Source of the DNA: Ampullaceana balthica
Taxonomy: Eukaryota; Mollusca; Gastropoda; Lymnaeidae
DNA length: 64,000 nucleotides
Assembly (NCBI GenBank): GCA_944989445.1
Contig: CALYLW010000016.1
Coordinates: 2,770,505-2,834,504 of the forward strand
Direction: 5' to 3'
Positions within the stretch are counted from its first letter, which is position 1; each line of letters opens with the position of its first letter. The notes beneath the pieces were generated by a model. It had not been told where the DNA came from and did no database searches. It saw nothing but the letters and a program-made list of their open reading frames with translations. Shown here in pieces: positions 10,501-22,785 of this stretch. Position numbers and translations under genes: made by a program.

Positions 10501-13500
10501 GGAACACTTCATTTTGAATTTCAATTTTTTTTAAAAATATATATATTTTTATTAAGAAAGAATTCAGCTAAAAAGCTTTTAACCCCTTTACCGGCTATTA
10601 AAAATTTTAAAACTAACCCTTGTTTGAAACATCTAAAAAAAAATTTCACATTTTTTTTTGTTGAAATTTTTTTAATTAAAAACCAAATTAGAAGAATCGT
10701 CATTATCACGCAGTAATTCGGCACGACCATCATCATCTGCTGTAAAGCCACGTTTGCGAGTAGTCATAGCGAAAATCAAAGAAATGTTCTAATAAAAAAG
10801 AAGATATTTATAATATCGAATAAATAAATGAATTTAGTACAAACCGGAACGAAATAATTTCTAAAAGATTCACGCCACGTGCTTTTCTATAGTCGGAAAT
10901 ACAGACTCATATGTTCTTACGCAATTATTGATGACGTCAAATGCTCGAAAACAAGAGTACGGTAGACCGAAGAAGTCATAGTGTACACAAAAATTTGATT
11001 GTTTCATAACCATCAAAATAAAATATTTCAAGGGATCTGAACAACTGGAAGGTCTGTGACATTTGTTGTTGTGTAGAGCTCTCAAAAAGAAACACTTTTA
11101 CACTGTTATTTACAAAAAAAAACCCAGCTACATGCACTGTAACTACGTCATAGCATTTTGGAAGATAATAATCGGGTCTGCCGCATACTGCAGATCATAA
11201 TATCATTTGGACAATTATAGTCGGGTCTACCGTGTAAAGGTCAATAGATCAAGACGACTATAGTCGGGACAACCGGTAAAGGGGTTAACTTTATTGTCCC
11301 ATCTTTTTGTAATTTTGTTACTGTTATGTTTAAAAATTGTTTCATGTTGCCTGGCAAGTCAGTTACCATTCAATTGAGAATAGTAGCTAACATTCAAACA
11401 CTTAAATTATGTAACAACACACTTTGAATACAATACTTGATGTCTTTAAATCGTTATTTATAAACTTATTAAAAAGTGATTTCTCTTTATAGTTTTTCAC
11501 TTCATGATAATCATTGTTCAAAGCCACCACATTTGTTGGTTTGTTCCCTTGATGATAATCATTGGTCAAAGCCACCACATTTGTTGGTTTGTTAAATTAC
11601 AAATCTAATGGCTGTAGTATATGAACCTTAGTTTTCAAATAAAAAAATGTGTCCTATCATTTAGTATATGAAAAGTGTAAAGTAACTAGTTAAATAAGTA
11701 TTTTTTTTAATGGGTAAATATTTGGGACGAATATGGATGGAAATTGACTAAATTGTCAGAGTTATTCTATCCTGATTGCCTGCCAACTTGTCTACAACAG
11801 GTTTTGTATAAAGACATCAAGAAGCAGTACGACAGCTTCACTTGGACTGCTCAGTACAAGGGCATCCACACATTCTGTTTCTCCAATGAATTCTCAACAT
11901 TCACTCACAAAATTGTTTACTTTGATTTGCAAGTTGGAGATGAGCGTCCGGCTGTGGAAGAGCTGGGAGACCACCAAACTGCCATGACTCTGGTGAGAAC
12001 ATTTCTGGAATAAACTGTTACAAAAATAAAATAAGTTAGATTCCTATTGATTGAAATATGAGGTAGTATTGACATTTTAAATATGCACATATATAAGACA
12101 GACAGGCATATCTCGTATGAGATGTCACAACAAAAGTTTATTGTTTCAAATATGTGCATTCATTCATAGTCAATTTTTTTATTTTTGTTGCAATGCCTTT
12201 TTAAGAGCATCACTCCTTAAAATTTTATGTTTAATGAAATTATCTAATAAACATAATTTATAATTACACATTAATTGCATGTTTTTATATTATTCTTTTT
12301 AAGTATGTCTTGTTTGTACCCCTCTGTGTTTGATGTATTCTATTGTTTGATGTATTCTCATGTTTGTACCCCTCTGTGTTTGATGTATTCTCTTGTTTGT
12401 ACCCCTCTGTGTTTGATGTATTCTCTTGTTTGATGTATTCTCTTGTTTGATGTATTCTTTTGTTTGTACCCCTCTGTGTTTGATGTATTCTCTTGTTTGT
12501 ACCCCTCTGTGTTTGATGTATTCTCTTGTTTGTACCCCTCTGTGTTTGATGTATTCTATTGTTTGATGTATTCTCATGTTTGTACCCCTCTGTGTTTGAT
12601 GTATTCTCTTGTTTGTACCCCTCTGTGTTTGATGTATTCTCTTGTTTGATGTATTCTTTTGTTTGTACCCCTCTGTGTTTGATGTATTCTCTTGTTTGTA
12701 CCCCTCTGTGTTTGATGTATTCTCTTGTTTGTACCCCTCTGTGTTTGATGTATTCTCTTGTTTGTACCCCTCTGTGTTTGATGTATTCTCTTGTTTGATG
12801 TATTCTCTTGTTTGATGTATTCTCTTGTTTGTACCCCTCTGTGTTTGATGTATTCTCTTGTTTGTACCCCTCTGTGTTTGATGTATTCTCATGTTTGTAC
12901 CCCTCTGTGTTTGACGTATTCTCTTGTTTGATGTATTCTCTTGTTTGATGTATTCTCTTGTTTGATGTATTCTCTTGTTTGATGTATTCTCTTGTTTGTA
13001 CCCTTCTGTGTTTGATGTATTCTCTTGTTTTTACCCCTCTGTGTTTGATGTATTCTCTTGTTTGTACCCCTCTGTGTTTGATGTATTCTCATGTTTGTAC
13101 CCCTCTGTGTTTGATGTATTCTCTTGTTTGATGTATTCTCTTGTTTGATGTATTCTCTTGTTTGTACCCCTCTGTGTTTGATGTATTCTCTTGTTTGTAC
13201 CCCTCTGTGTTTGATGTATTCTCATGTTTGTACCCCTCTGTGTTTGATGTATTCTCTTGTTTGATGTATTCTCTTGTTTGATGTATTCTCTTGTTTGATG
13301 TATTCTCTTGTTTGATGTATTCTCTTGTTTGATGTATTCTCTTGTTTGATGTATTCTCTTGTTTGATGTATTCTCTTGTTTGTACCCCGCTGTGTTTGAT
13401 GTATTCTCTTGTTTGTACCCCTCTGTGTTTGATGTATTCTCTTGTTTGTACCCCTCTGTGTTTGATGTATTCTCATGTTTGTACCCCTCTGTGTTTGATG

Positions 13501-15896
13501 TATTCTCTTGTTTGTACCCCTCTGTGTTTGATGTATTCTCTTGTTTGATGTATTCTCTTGTTTGATGTATTCTCTTGTTTGATGTATTCTCTTGTTTGTA
13601 CCCCTCTGTGTTTGATGTATTCTCTTGTTTTTACCCCTCTGTGTTTGATGTATTCTCTTGTTTGTACCCCTCTGTGTTTGATGTATTCTCATGTTTGTAC
13701 CCCTCTATGTTTGATGTATTCTCTTGTTTGATGTATTCTCTTGTTTGATGTATTCTCTTGTTTGTACCCCTCTGTGTTTGATGTATTCTCTTGTTTGTAC
13801 CCCTCTGTGTTTGATGTATTCTCATGTTTGTACCCCTCTGTGTTTGATGTATTCTCTTGTTTGATGTATTCTCTTGTTTGATGTATTCTCTTGTTTGATG
13901 TATTCTCTTGTTTGATGTATTCTCTTGTTTGTACCCTCTGTGTTTGATGTATTCTCTTGTTTGTACCCCTCTGTGTTTGATGTATTCTCTTGTTTGTACC
14001 CCTCTGTGTTTGATGTATTCTCATGTTTGTACCCCTCTGTGTTTGATGTATTCTCTTGTTTGATGTATTCTCTTGTTTGATGTATTCTCTTGTTTGATGT
14101 ATTCTCTTGTTTGATGTATTCTCTTGTTTGATGTATTCTCTTGTTTGTACCCTCTGTGTTTGATGTATTCTCTTGTTTGTACCCCTCTGTGTTTGATGTA
14201 TTCTCTTGTTTGTACCCCTCTGTGTTTGATGTATTCTCTTGTTTGATGTATTCTCTTGTTTGATGTATTCTTTTGTTTGTACCCCTCTGTGTTTGATGTA
14301 TTCTCTTGTTTGTACCCCTCTGTGTTTGATGTATTCTCTTGTTTGTACCCCTCTGTGTTTGATGTATTCTCATGTTTGTACCCCTCTGTGTTTGACGTAT
14401 TCTCTTGTTTGATGTATTCTCTTGTTTGATGTATTCTCTTGTTTGATGTATTCTCTTGTTTGTACCCTTCTGTGTTTGATGTATTCTCTTGTTTTTACCC
14501 CTCTGTGTTTGATGTATTCTCTTGTTTGTACCACTCTGTGTTTGATGTATTCTCATGTTTGTACCCCTCTGTGTTTGATGTATTCTCTTGTTTGATGTAT
14601 TCTCTTGTTTGATGTATTCTCTTGTTTGTACCCCTCTGTGTTTGATGTATTCTCTTGTTTGTACCCCTCTGTGTTTGATGTATTCTCATGTTTGTACCCC
14701 TCTGTGTTTGATGTATTCTCTTGTTTGATGTATTCTCTTGTTTGATGTATTCTCTTGTTTGATGTATTCTCTTGTTTGATGTATTCTCTTGTTTGATGTA
14801 TTCTCTTGTTTGTACCCCTCTGTGTTTGATGTATTCTCTTGTTTGTACCCCTCTGTGTTTGATGTATTCTCATGTTTGTACCCCTCTGTGTTTGATGTAT
14901 TCTCTTGTTTGTACCCCTCTGTGTTTGATGTATTCTCTTGTTTGATGTATTCTCTTGTTTGATGTATTCTCTTGTTTGATGTATTCTCTTGTTTGTATCC
15001 CTCTGTGTTTGATGTATTCTCTTGTTTTTACCCCTCTGTGTTTGATGTATTCTCTTGTTTGTACCCCTCTGTGTTTGATGTATTCTCATGTTTGTACCCC
15101 TCTATGTTTGATGTATTCTCTTGTTTGATGTATTCTCTTGTTTGATGTATTCTCTTGTTTGTACCCCTCTGTGTTTGATGTATTCTCTTGTTTGTACCCC
15201 TCTGTGTTTGATGTATTCTCATGTTTGTACCCCTCTGTGTTTGATGTATTCTCTTGTTTGATGTATTCTCTTGTTTGATGTATTCTCTTGTTTGATGTAT
15301 TCTCTTGTTTGATGTATTCTCTTGTTTGTACCCTCTGTGTTTGATGTATTCTCTTGTTTGTACCCCTCTGTGTTTGATGTATTCTCTTGTTTGTACCCCT
15401 CTGTGTTTGATGTATTCTCATGTTTGTACCCCTCTGTGTTTGATGTATTCTCTTGTTTGATGTATTCTCTTGTTTGATGTATTCTCTTGTTTGTACCCCT
15501 CTGTGTTTGATGTATTCTCTTGTTTGTACCCCTCTGTGTTTGATGTATTCTCATGTTTGTACCCCTCTGTGTTTGATGTATTCTCTTGTTTGATGTATTC
15601 TCTTGTTTGATGTATTCTCTTGTGTTATATGTTCGTGACATGTTGACATATTTTTTTTTCTTTAGATGGAAACATCATCAGTGAACATCTTCGAAAGTTT
15701 AAAGTCCGTCCTTGACTTCCAGACCCACCATCGTCTCCGTGAAGCCCAGGGCCGAGCCTTTGCAGAAGACCTCAATGAGAGAGTGCTGTATTGGTCCATC
15801 GGAGAGTCAGTAGTTGTGATCTTGATAGGCATAGGACAAATTCTAGTTCTCAGGAGTTTCTTCACCAACACCCACAAGACACCAGCATCAACGTGA
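7574..15896 (+). CDS. TMED7: p24-family cargo receptor, TMED3/TMED7-like (four coding exons)
   Basis: Type I membrane protein of ER-Golgi COPI/COPII vesicles that helps select cargo. Coding exons are 7574-7723, 9930-9986, 11801-11992 and 15666-15896. The first three introns are GT-AG and phase 0, and the total is 209 residues, against about 224 for human TMED7. Exon 1 carries a signal peptide, then the start of the GOLD domain ([17 protein letters not shown], ending LEFQ). Exon 2 gives [19 protein letters not shown]. Exon 3 gives the conserved [11 protein letters not shown] and [18 protein letters not shown]. Exon 4 has the coiled coil ([19 protein letters not shown]), a transmembrane helix ([14 protein letters not shown]) and the FF coat-binding signal (RSFFTN). 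The two luminal cysteines of the GOLD disulfide are CFYED and FCFSN. I chose the ATG at 7574 because it begins the signal peptide directly; an in-frame ATG at 7547 would add nine residues. TMED7 and TMED3 are close paralogues, so the subtype is less certain than the family. See 17819-17834 for an alternative C-terminus. Confidence 0.94.
8095..8265. repeat. Dispersed element with GAACGTTTCGG motif (probable)
   Basis: The block from gacaagacgtaacacaacag to gcggacaccgcggtg contains gcgaacgtttcggcaaag followed by ccttcctcaacgg. Similar GCCGAAACGTT blocks are widespread at the ends of metazoan retroelements. It stands out from the AT-rich intron around it in composition. No ends or target duplication were identified. 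Confidence 0.35.
9097..9640 (+). pseudogene. 5'-truncated non-LTR retrotransposon (CR1/L2-like) 3' end
   Basis: Translation gives the stereotyped reverse-transcriptase tail [18 protein letters not shown], then [24 protein letters not shown], and a TGA where the family has Trp (CAA TGA AAT before NSLP at about 9352). It continues [16 protein letters not shown]. The 3' UTR contains the paired motif agcgctgtgagcc and cagcgctatataaat, and ends in an ATTT repeat, as in CR1/L2-group elements. The 9-mer aataacaat occurs on both sides and may be the target duplication. It lies in intron 1 of TMED and is a dead copy. Confidence 0.82.
10583..11284 (-). mobile_element. Non-autonomous piggyBac-like element with TTAA target duplications
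   Basis: The 702-bp element begins CCCCTTTACCGG and ends CCGGTAAAGGGG, a perfect 12-bp terminal inverted repeat. TTAA flanks it at 10579-10582 and 11285-11288, the target-site signature of piggyBac. On the minus strand an open frame starts at an ATG at 10767 and reads [14 protein letters not shown] then [13 protein letters not shown], plausibly the N-terminus of a transposase, before running into AT-rich sequence without the DDD catalytic core. Sub-terminal copies of tagtcggg (11220-11270) may be transposase binding sites. It sits in intron 2 of TMED and looks like an internally deleted copy. Confidence 0.8.
11503..11598. repeat. Tandem duplication in TMED intron 2
   Basis: Two copies of a roughly 50-bp unit containing gataatcattg and caaagccaccacatttg, differing by a few bases. 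Confidence 0.8.
12304..15624. repeat. 3.3-kb minisatellite with higher-order structure in TMED intron 3
   Basis: Two interleaved units are seen: a 17-bp unit (ttgatgtattctcttgt) and a 33-bp unit that adds tgtacccctctgtgtt. A single T-to-A change (tctcatgtttgt) marks some units and recurs in an ordered way. Blocks at 13031-13225, 13631-13825, 14495-14689 and 15028-15222 have the same unit order. The segment 13689-14024 recurs at 15086-15421, a 1397-bp higher-order period. The long open frames on both strands here are by-products of the 33-bp unit and of 3 x 17 = 51, and are not genes. It ends about 40 bp before the acceptor of TMED exon 4. Confidence 0.97.
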
Positions 15897-17818
15897 GGAG
15901 AGACTTATCTCTATCAGTTTTATAAGTATTTTTAACTAGGCCTTAAGGATCTGGATAACTGTTTTTGAATGTGGTGAATGGATTCTGTGAGTCTCGGCAA
16001 CGGAAAGACTGCCTGCTAGATAGAATTATTGGTTGACTACAGCGAGTGTGCGCTAAGAAGTAAAATATTCATATTAAGATTTAAGACCAGTTACAGTATC
16101 TAAGAAATGCTGATAGAAATATTATAGTTGATGTTGATGACATGTCTCAAGTTGAACATTTCTGCACATTTGCAAACCATTACTAGAGTCCAGTTCATGA
16201 ATGATCTGATGATAGCCATTATTAATGACTGATTGTCTTGTACTTCAAAGAACTTGTTTTGCCAGTTATATGAGAACATAGTGATTAGAAGCAGATTAAG
16301 AAAAGTATCATGTAATTTTAAAATGTCATATCTTTAGTCAAATGATATCACATTAATAGTAGCAGAGAGAAAAAAGAATATCGTGTAACCTTTAACAAAA
16401 GAAAGGGAAAAAAAACAACAGTATTAATAAATCTAAATGAAACTCTGTTTAAGCTGATGTTACAAACTCCAGATATGTGACACACTGACACACCAGCCTT
16501 GTCTTACTGATCATTTAATGCTGACACACCAGTTAAGCTATTAAATCATGTGACACTCTCTGACAATAGCTCTTGGTTTTGAATAATGTGACACGCTGAC
16601 ACACCAGTCCCATGGAATAGATGATGTGATATCTGGTCACATCTTACATGTCATATGACACACCTGTAGTAGCCAATCAACTAATTTTATCTATAAATCC
16701 CTGTACTTCTTTTATCCAGGAACTGGCTTTAGAATAAATGAATACTCAATAGTCTGCAGTAATGAGTGAAATACTGGTTGAAATGCTGGTCTGGAGTGGT
16801 AGACACTGCAAAGCCATTGGGATGCTTAGATTGTAAAATATTTACTTTGTTTTGTTGGTTCGTTATAAACCTATGGTTAAATTCTTTTATTCTTATAGCT
16901 TGTAATTCTTCTTTGTAGGCTATAAAATGTTTTTTTTTAAAAATAAATAAATTAATCTTATGATCAGTGCTTGAGATAGTAAGTAAATACATTGGTCCTT
17001 TTGTAAGCTTCAAGTTTGTTTTAATTTGTATCAACAAAAGCTTTAAAATATATGCATCCAAGAGAATAAACTATTTTTAAAAAATATTCAAGTATTATAT
17101 CATGCTGTTCACTGTCAGGACCACTCCATAAACATTCTAAGAAATAGTGTTGTGCCAGAGCTAAAGGTTATTTTAGATCATGGACTACCTAGCTTAGATG
17201 TTAATGGCAGCATAGTTTTATTAGAACACAAAAATTTGACATTTTCTTTTACTTCAGATTAATTTTTTTTCTCGAAATAGTAGTTAGAATAAAAATGTTT
17301 GGTAGATTATTAGATTGAATACAACTGGTCTCACTGTTTGAGAGTTTAGAAATGTTTGGTTGATTGGTTTATGGGTTGTTGTACATTAATAATTGTTCCA
17401 TTATTTCCTTCTTGTAAAAGTTTTTAGAAATAAAGCTCTTTCTTTAGACACAGTTCATTTTCATGTTTGGTAAAATTAAAATGTATGAGACATTTAATTT
17501 CTCACACTCAAAGCAATTAAATACTTTTTTTATGTTGTTACTAACTAAACATCAATTTCAATTCTTAAGTATTCAATAAATGTTTCACAATAATAAAATA
17601 TGTCAATAGGTCCAGCCTAAAGGAGGAGCCATATATTTATATACTACCAATGATTTTTCTTACATTAATTTGTTAAAGTTGAGCATTTATTCTTTTTTTT
17701 TATAATTATATGCTTCACTTGATTAAGTGCTGACATAAAGTTGAAACTCTACAATCACAAGTAACAAGTTGATGTGCCTTGTATGGCAGTGACAATTATT
17801 TCTTCTTCTTTCTTACAG

Positions 17819-17834
17819 TGTCAGGGCTTCCTAG
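17819..17834 (+). CDS. TMED7: Probable fifth coding exon (alternative C-terminus) of the TMED gene
   Basis: The stop of exon 4 (TGA at 15894) lies inside a good donor, AC|GTGAGG, after 15892. A strong acceptor (ttcttctttcttacag) ends at 17818. Joining them completes the ACT codon and adds V-R-A-S before TAG at 17832. The spliced form has 213 residues and ends TVRAS, which resembles the TRVGS tail I recall for vertebrate TMED7 better than the unspliced end PAST. Either form keeps the membrane span and the FF motif. The splice is inferred from phase and site quality, not shown by transcripts. The 3' UTR would continue rightwards from 17835. Confidence 0.6.
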
Positions 17835-19914
17835 TTAAAGCTATGGAGGCCTGCAGTTGGGTATGACAGCTTCTCCCTCTCACTCATCCATCTCTTTATG
17901 TTGTTGTGTCTTCTCCTGCCCCGTGTTTTACTTTATGTTGTTGTGTCTACCTCTGACCCGTGTTTTACTTTATGGTGTTTGGTGGCATGAAATTGTTTAT
18001 TTTAGTTTGGAAATGGATTTATAATCTTTTTAAAGACAACATCTAGATGTTCTAATTATAAGAGGAAGTGGAGAATTCTTATGAAGATGACTTAATTAAA
18101 GAATTTTATTGTTAACAATTTAAAAAAATTAAACAGAAATAATTGGTATTATGACAGATTAATAGGTTAAAATTTAAAAATGATAGTTTATCAGATATTA
18201 ATGTTATCACATTTTCTTGAATATTTTTTTTTAATGCATGCTTTAATTATCCTTGACACATGCGTATTCCTTTCTTCATTCCTCATCTTTGATCATTTTC
18301 TGAGAAGCCAATTTTTTTCCTTTAAGAATTTTGTGTTAATTTTAAGCCTTAATTTTTAATTAATAAGCTAAATATTTTCAACAACTAATTTATGACTAGT
18401 TCATAATTTTTCTTCCAAACACCATTTAATGCCCTACATATGTAATATACTGAAGTTGTCTTACGTATAATTCGCTGAGCTGTTTTAATGATCATTTAAC
18501 CAATCAAATTTTGTGATCCTCTTCAGATTAAAATGTGACCTAAGTTACTTGTAAGCGTGAATGATAACTTAGTTGGTCCTGGAGCAAAGCATCAAAGTTT
18601 TAAAGAATTTTTTGACAAGAAAAATGTTGCTTAAAAAACATGATCAATGTTATTAAACATTTCCCCTACTTATTAGATTGTAATAGTGTAAAAAAAAATT
18701 AATTAAGTTCTCCTTGCTTCTAAACAATTATTATATCACATTTGCCTATTACAGCTATTATATGAATGTGTATTATTATTAATATATTTGTCTTGACATC
18801 AGTCTATTAAACTTATTTCACTAAATTAATCTGGGTTCTTGGAATTATTTTAATTTCTTGTGCTTTATTTGGTCTGGGTCAAATAACAACAGAGTTATGT
18901 ACTATCACTATTATATTAACATATTCTACATAAAAATTATTTAATTCATGCATATTTAAAACAACAAACTATTGCTCAGTTCTGCCATGTTATACAGAGT
19001 TTATTTAGTGACCTATTCACCATTCATAAAACCCCATATGTACTAGTATTGTTTTAAAAACTGCAACTCCGAGCTCGCTTTTGAAATTTTAGAATGTATG
19101 AGTTACATTTATGGCATATTATCCATTTTAGAAGTTACTTGTGTTTACATTACATCAGTTTGGTAGACTGTTTAGTGTAAATTTTTAAAGCTTTAATTTA
19201 TGTTGTGTAAGTGTTCAAAAATATATCGTCACATGTTGTCTAATAGATTCTATAAATAATATAACGTCTAAATATGTGTAAGATAAAAACATGTTCATGT
19301 GTCATGCTGAGTAACAATATATTGTATTGATAATACTGTATACATTCAATTAAATTTAAATGCAACTTACAAAAGTAATGAAAAAATTGAAATCAGTTTA
19401 GTAATGCCTCCTGGTGTTGTAATTAAAAGTCAATTAAAAACACGCCAGCTGATTAGCAACATTATGTATCATAAAACATTAAGTTTATGTGAAGAGTTTA
19501 AAAAGTAATATCTGAACACAATTAGAATAGTACTGTCACTGCCAGTAGATGTGCTCTAGATTTGTCATCAACATATTATTCAACAGTATCTGATGTTATG
19601 TTAAATGTCAACTATTGTGTCAATATTTATACCATTAAAATAGTTCACTTAAAATGAAACCAAATGATTAGAAAATTTATTAACATTTAAAAACAGAATT
19701 AATTGTAATTATTGGTGACACTTCATTTAATATTTATAAATCAGACATTGTGATGTGATATTAGTGTGTTAATATCTATCTATGGTGAAAAAGAATTATG
19801 ATTGCACAGGTTACATTTTTTTTAAAAATATGCATAAAGCATATATAAAAATTATATAAAATTAAAAATAAATTAAATAACGTTAAATAAAATGTATAGA
19901 GAATGAGGTAGATT

Positions 19915-20097
19915 ATAATGTAATAGAGAATGAGGTAGATTGAGATTATAAACAATGAGGTAGATTGAGATTATAAACAATGAGGTAGATTGAGATTATA
20001 AACAATGAGGTAGATTGAGATTATAAACAATGAGGTAGATTGAGATTATAAACAATGAGGTAGATTAAGATTATAAACAATGAGGTAGATTAAGATT
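19915..20097. repeat. 25-bp tandem repeat, about 7 copies
   Basis: The unit aatgaggtagattgagatta plus taaac is nearly perfect, with the first and last copies more diverged. Confidence 0.95.
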
Positions 20098-22345
20098 AGA
20101 CTTATTTTCAAACATATTTACATGTATTTGATTAACTTCTTGATAATTTCATTTTTAATAATGACAATACAGAACTCATTTTCACTTAATATTTAATTTT
20201 AATAAATAATGCAAATTTAGTCACATTTAAAAATATTTCTAATTCCAGAATTCTTTGACAGTTGTGATAAAAATATAGCATCTGTGCATCTCTACACAAC
20301 TAAGGGATCATCAAAATATTTTATATATATGTCATTGACACATTGTATCCCATTCATAAAATCAAACAACCATGCCATGTTTCTAGTTCTATTTCAAATG
20401 GGATTTCCATCTCTTACATATCATCAGTACCAGGGTAAGAAAGTTTTAATAAAAAAAGAATTACATGTATTGTTTCTATATCAAAATTTCTCTTAATGTT
20501 TGGTAACTTACAAATTAATCCTTTCCTTAAATAATGTTTTGTTTTTTTTATTTCATGTTTAAACAAATTATTAACACCTGTCCCCATCCCCACTCCCCCT
20601 AAAAAAATAATTTTTAAAATTGTAAATTAAAACTTAACTGTTTGAATGATGTGAGGTGTTTTTGGTTATTAAGAATTATTTGTAATGGATTTTTAGAAGT
20701 AAAATGTTCTGGGTGCAAGTATGTGTATTTGGCTAAATTATTTTAATAATTGGTATTTCTTAAATTTCGTAATATTATTTTTATAATTGTCTTTTGGGGG
20801 TTGGGGTGAGTAACATCTTTTTAGAAAAAAAACAATATTTTGGAACATTCCTTATTTATAGAAGTTTTATTCCTGCAAGTATATTTCATCATTATGGCAT
20901 GACTTTTTAGCAGTTCTCTACCAATATTCAGTCTTAGTCACTTTTGTTTTTTGTGAAAATGTGCACACATGTCTAAGTGTAAGCAGTCCTCCAGGCACAA
21001 CCTTTATGAGAGTTAAAAGTAACTGACTTTGTACAATGTCATAGTGAAAGCACCTGTATTTGACAATTCATGTACTCACACTTCAGTGCAGTCAGGTTAT
21101 TTATTTTAAAAGGCTTGAGTATTCTTATTTAAATTTATTTGGAATGCAAAATTTATTTTTTTTAATGTCTCTGAAAATGATATACACACAATGCTAAACA
21201 AAATCTAAATTTTAAATGCACTAAACTTTAAGTCCAGCAGGAACAAAAGCTTTGCAGAGATTATTATTACCTCCGCTTAAGCAATACATCTACGAATGAT
21301 TATCAAATAAAACTTAAGTAAACATATCCAGTTAATTAGGATAGGTCTTTATTATTATTATTTTGTTGTTAATGAATTTAAGGGTGTTTTAAAATGAATA
21401 AGTAATGTTTTGTAAGTAGTTACTAAATTTAAAATAAATAAGGTTTCATGTTTTGTATAATTGTACTATATGCAACAATTTAGAAATAGAGTGCATATAT
21501 TTAATTCAAGGAATTTGAATACAGTTAAGAGTGTGTGACTAGCTGCTATATTTTATTTATATAGAGAATTTTTGTCTATTTTACTTTTCATGACAACTTT
21601 TGTCTATGACTATGATAGCAAAAGTTTTATATGGGGTATATATAATATGAATTAGAAATAAAATTCCTATTCTTATCAAATGTTGTAGTTTCCTGTAACT
21701 GTTATTGAAAGCAATGGTGTGTCCTGGGACATGAACTCCTCATCTCTCATTATTTACTTATATAGTTTATTGTTTGAAACGAACCATGTCCATTTCATCA
21801 CTGTATTTTGTTAGCTTTGATCTTGGCTGTGGTTCCACACTCTTATAACAAATGTTATTGAGCAATAAGTTGAAATGGTCTCCTGGTACAGAGATTAAAA
21901 CAGTTCTCACTTAGTGATATCCAAAGAAATGAAACTCTAGATGTGTTCCATTTCTATTGAAAACAGTAATAAAGAAATCATTTAAAATGGGAGTTTATTT
22001 CATGGCAAATATAAGATTGTACATCAAATGTGGTCAAGGAATTTAGACAAAACAACATATTAACAGGAATGAATCTACTCAATATGACCAAAAAATGGAT
22101 CTTTCTTCCCAGATAAAGTTCAGTGAGTGATAGACTTATGCTATACATAGATCAGTGAAATCAAGCACAGATCTGTTATCAATAGGAAGCAAAACATGGA
22201 ACAAAAAACATCATTGTTTTTATTGGATGCAAAGAAGACAGAAGGTTTAACATTGAAAAGGAAACCAAAATTCCTGATTGACTTTTGGAGGCAAGGAATG
22301 CATCTCATGTCATCCTAACCAATACTACAGCCTTAAATTTAAACT

Positions 22346-22785
22346 TCTATCTGTTATTACAACTTTTCACTTTTGTCTGTTATTACAACTTTTAACTTGT
22401 CTGTTATTACAACTTTTAACTTGTCTGTTATTACAACTTTTAACTTTTGTCTGTTATTACAACTTTTAACTTGTCTGTTATTACAACTTTTAACTTGTCT
22501 GTTATTACAACTTTTAACTTGTCTGTTATTACAACTTTTAACTTGTCTGTTATTGTTATTACAACTTTTAACTTTTGTCTGTTATTACAACTTTTAACTT
22601 GTCTGTTATTACAACTTTTAACTTGTCTGTTATTACAACTTTTAACTTCTGTCTGTTATTACAACTTTTAACTTCTGTCTGTTATTACAACTTTTAACTT
22701 CTGTCTGTTATTACAACTTTTAACTTCTGTCTGTTATTACAACTTTTAACTTGTCTGTTATTACAACTTTTAACTTCTGTCAGAC
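22346..22785. repeat. 24/26-bp minisatellite, about 17 copies
   Basis: The unit ctgttattacaacttttaac is followed by ttgt, ttttgt or ttctgt. The length variants are clustered: ttctgt forms dominate the right half, so expansion was directional. The open frames (SVITTFNL) are repeat artefacts. Confidence 0.96.

Noticed and set aside
12299..15641. Long open frames encoding [15 protein letters not shown] repeats on the minus strand and [15 protein letters not shown] repeats on the plus strand
   Set aside because: They arise from 33-bp and 3 x 17-bp repeat units lying in a TMED intron; there is no splice or start context.
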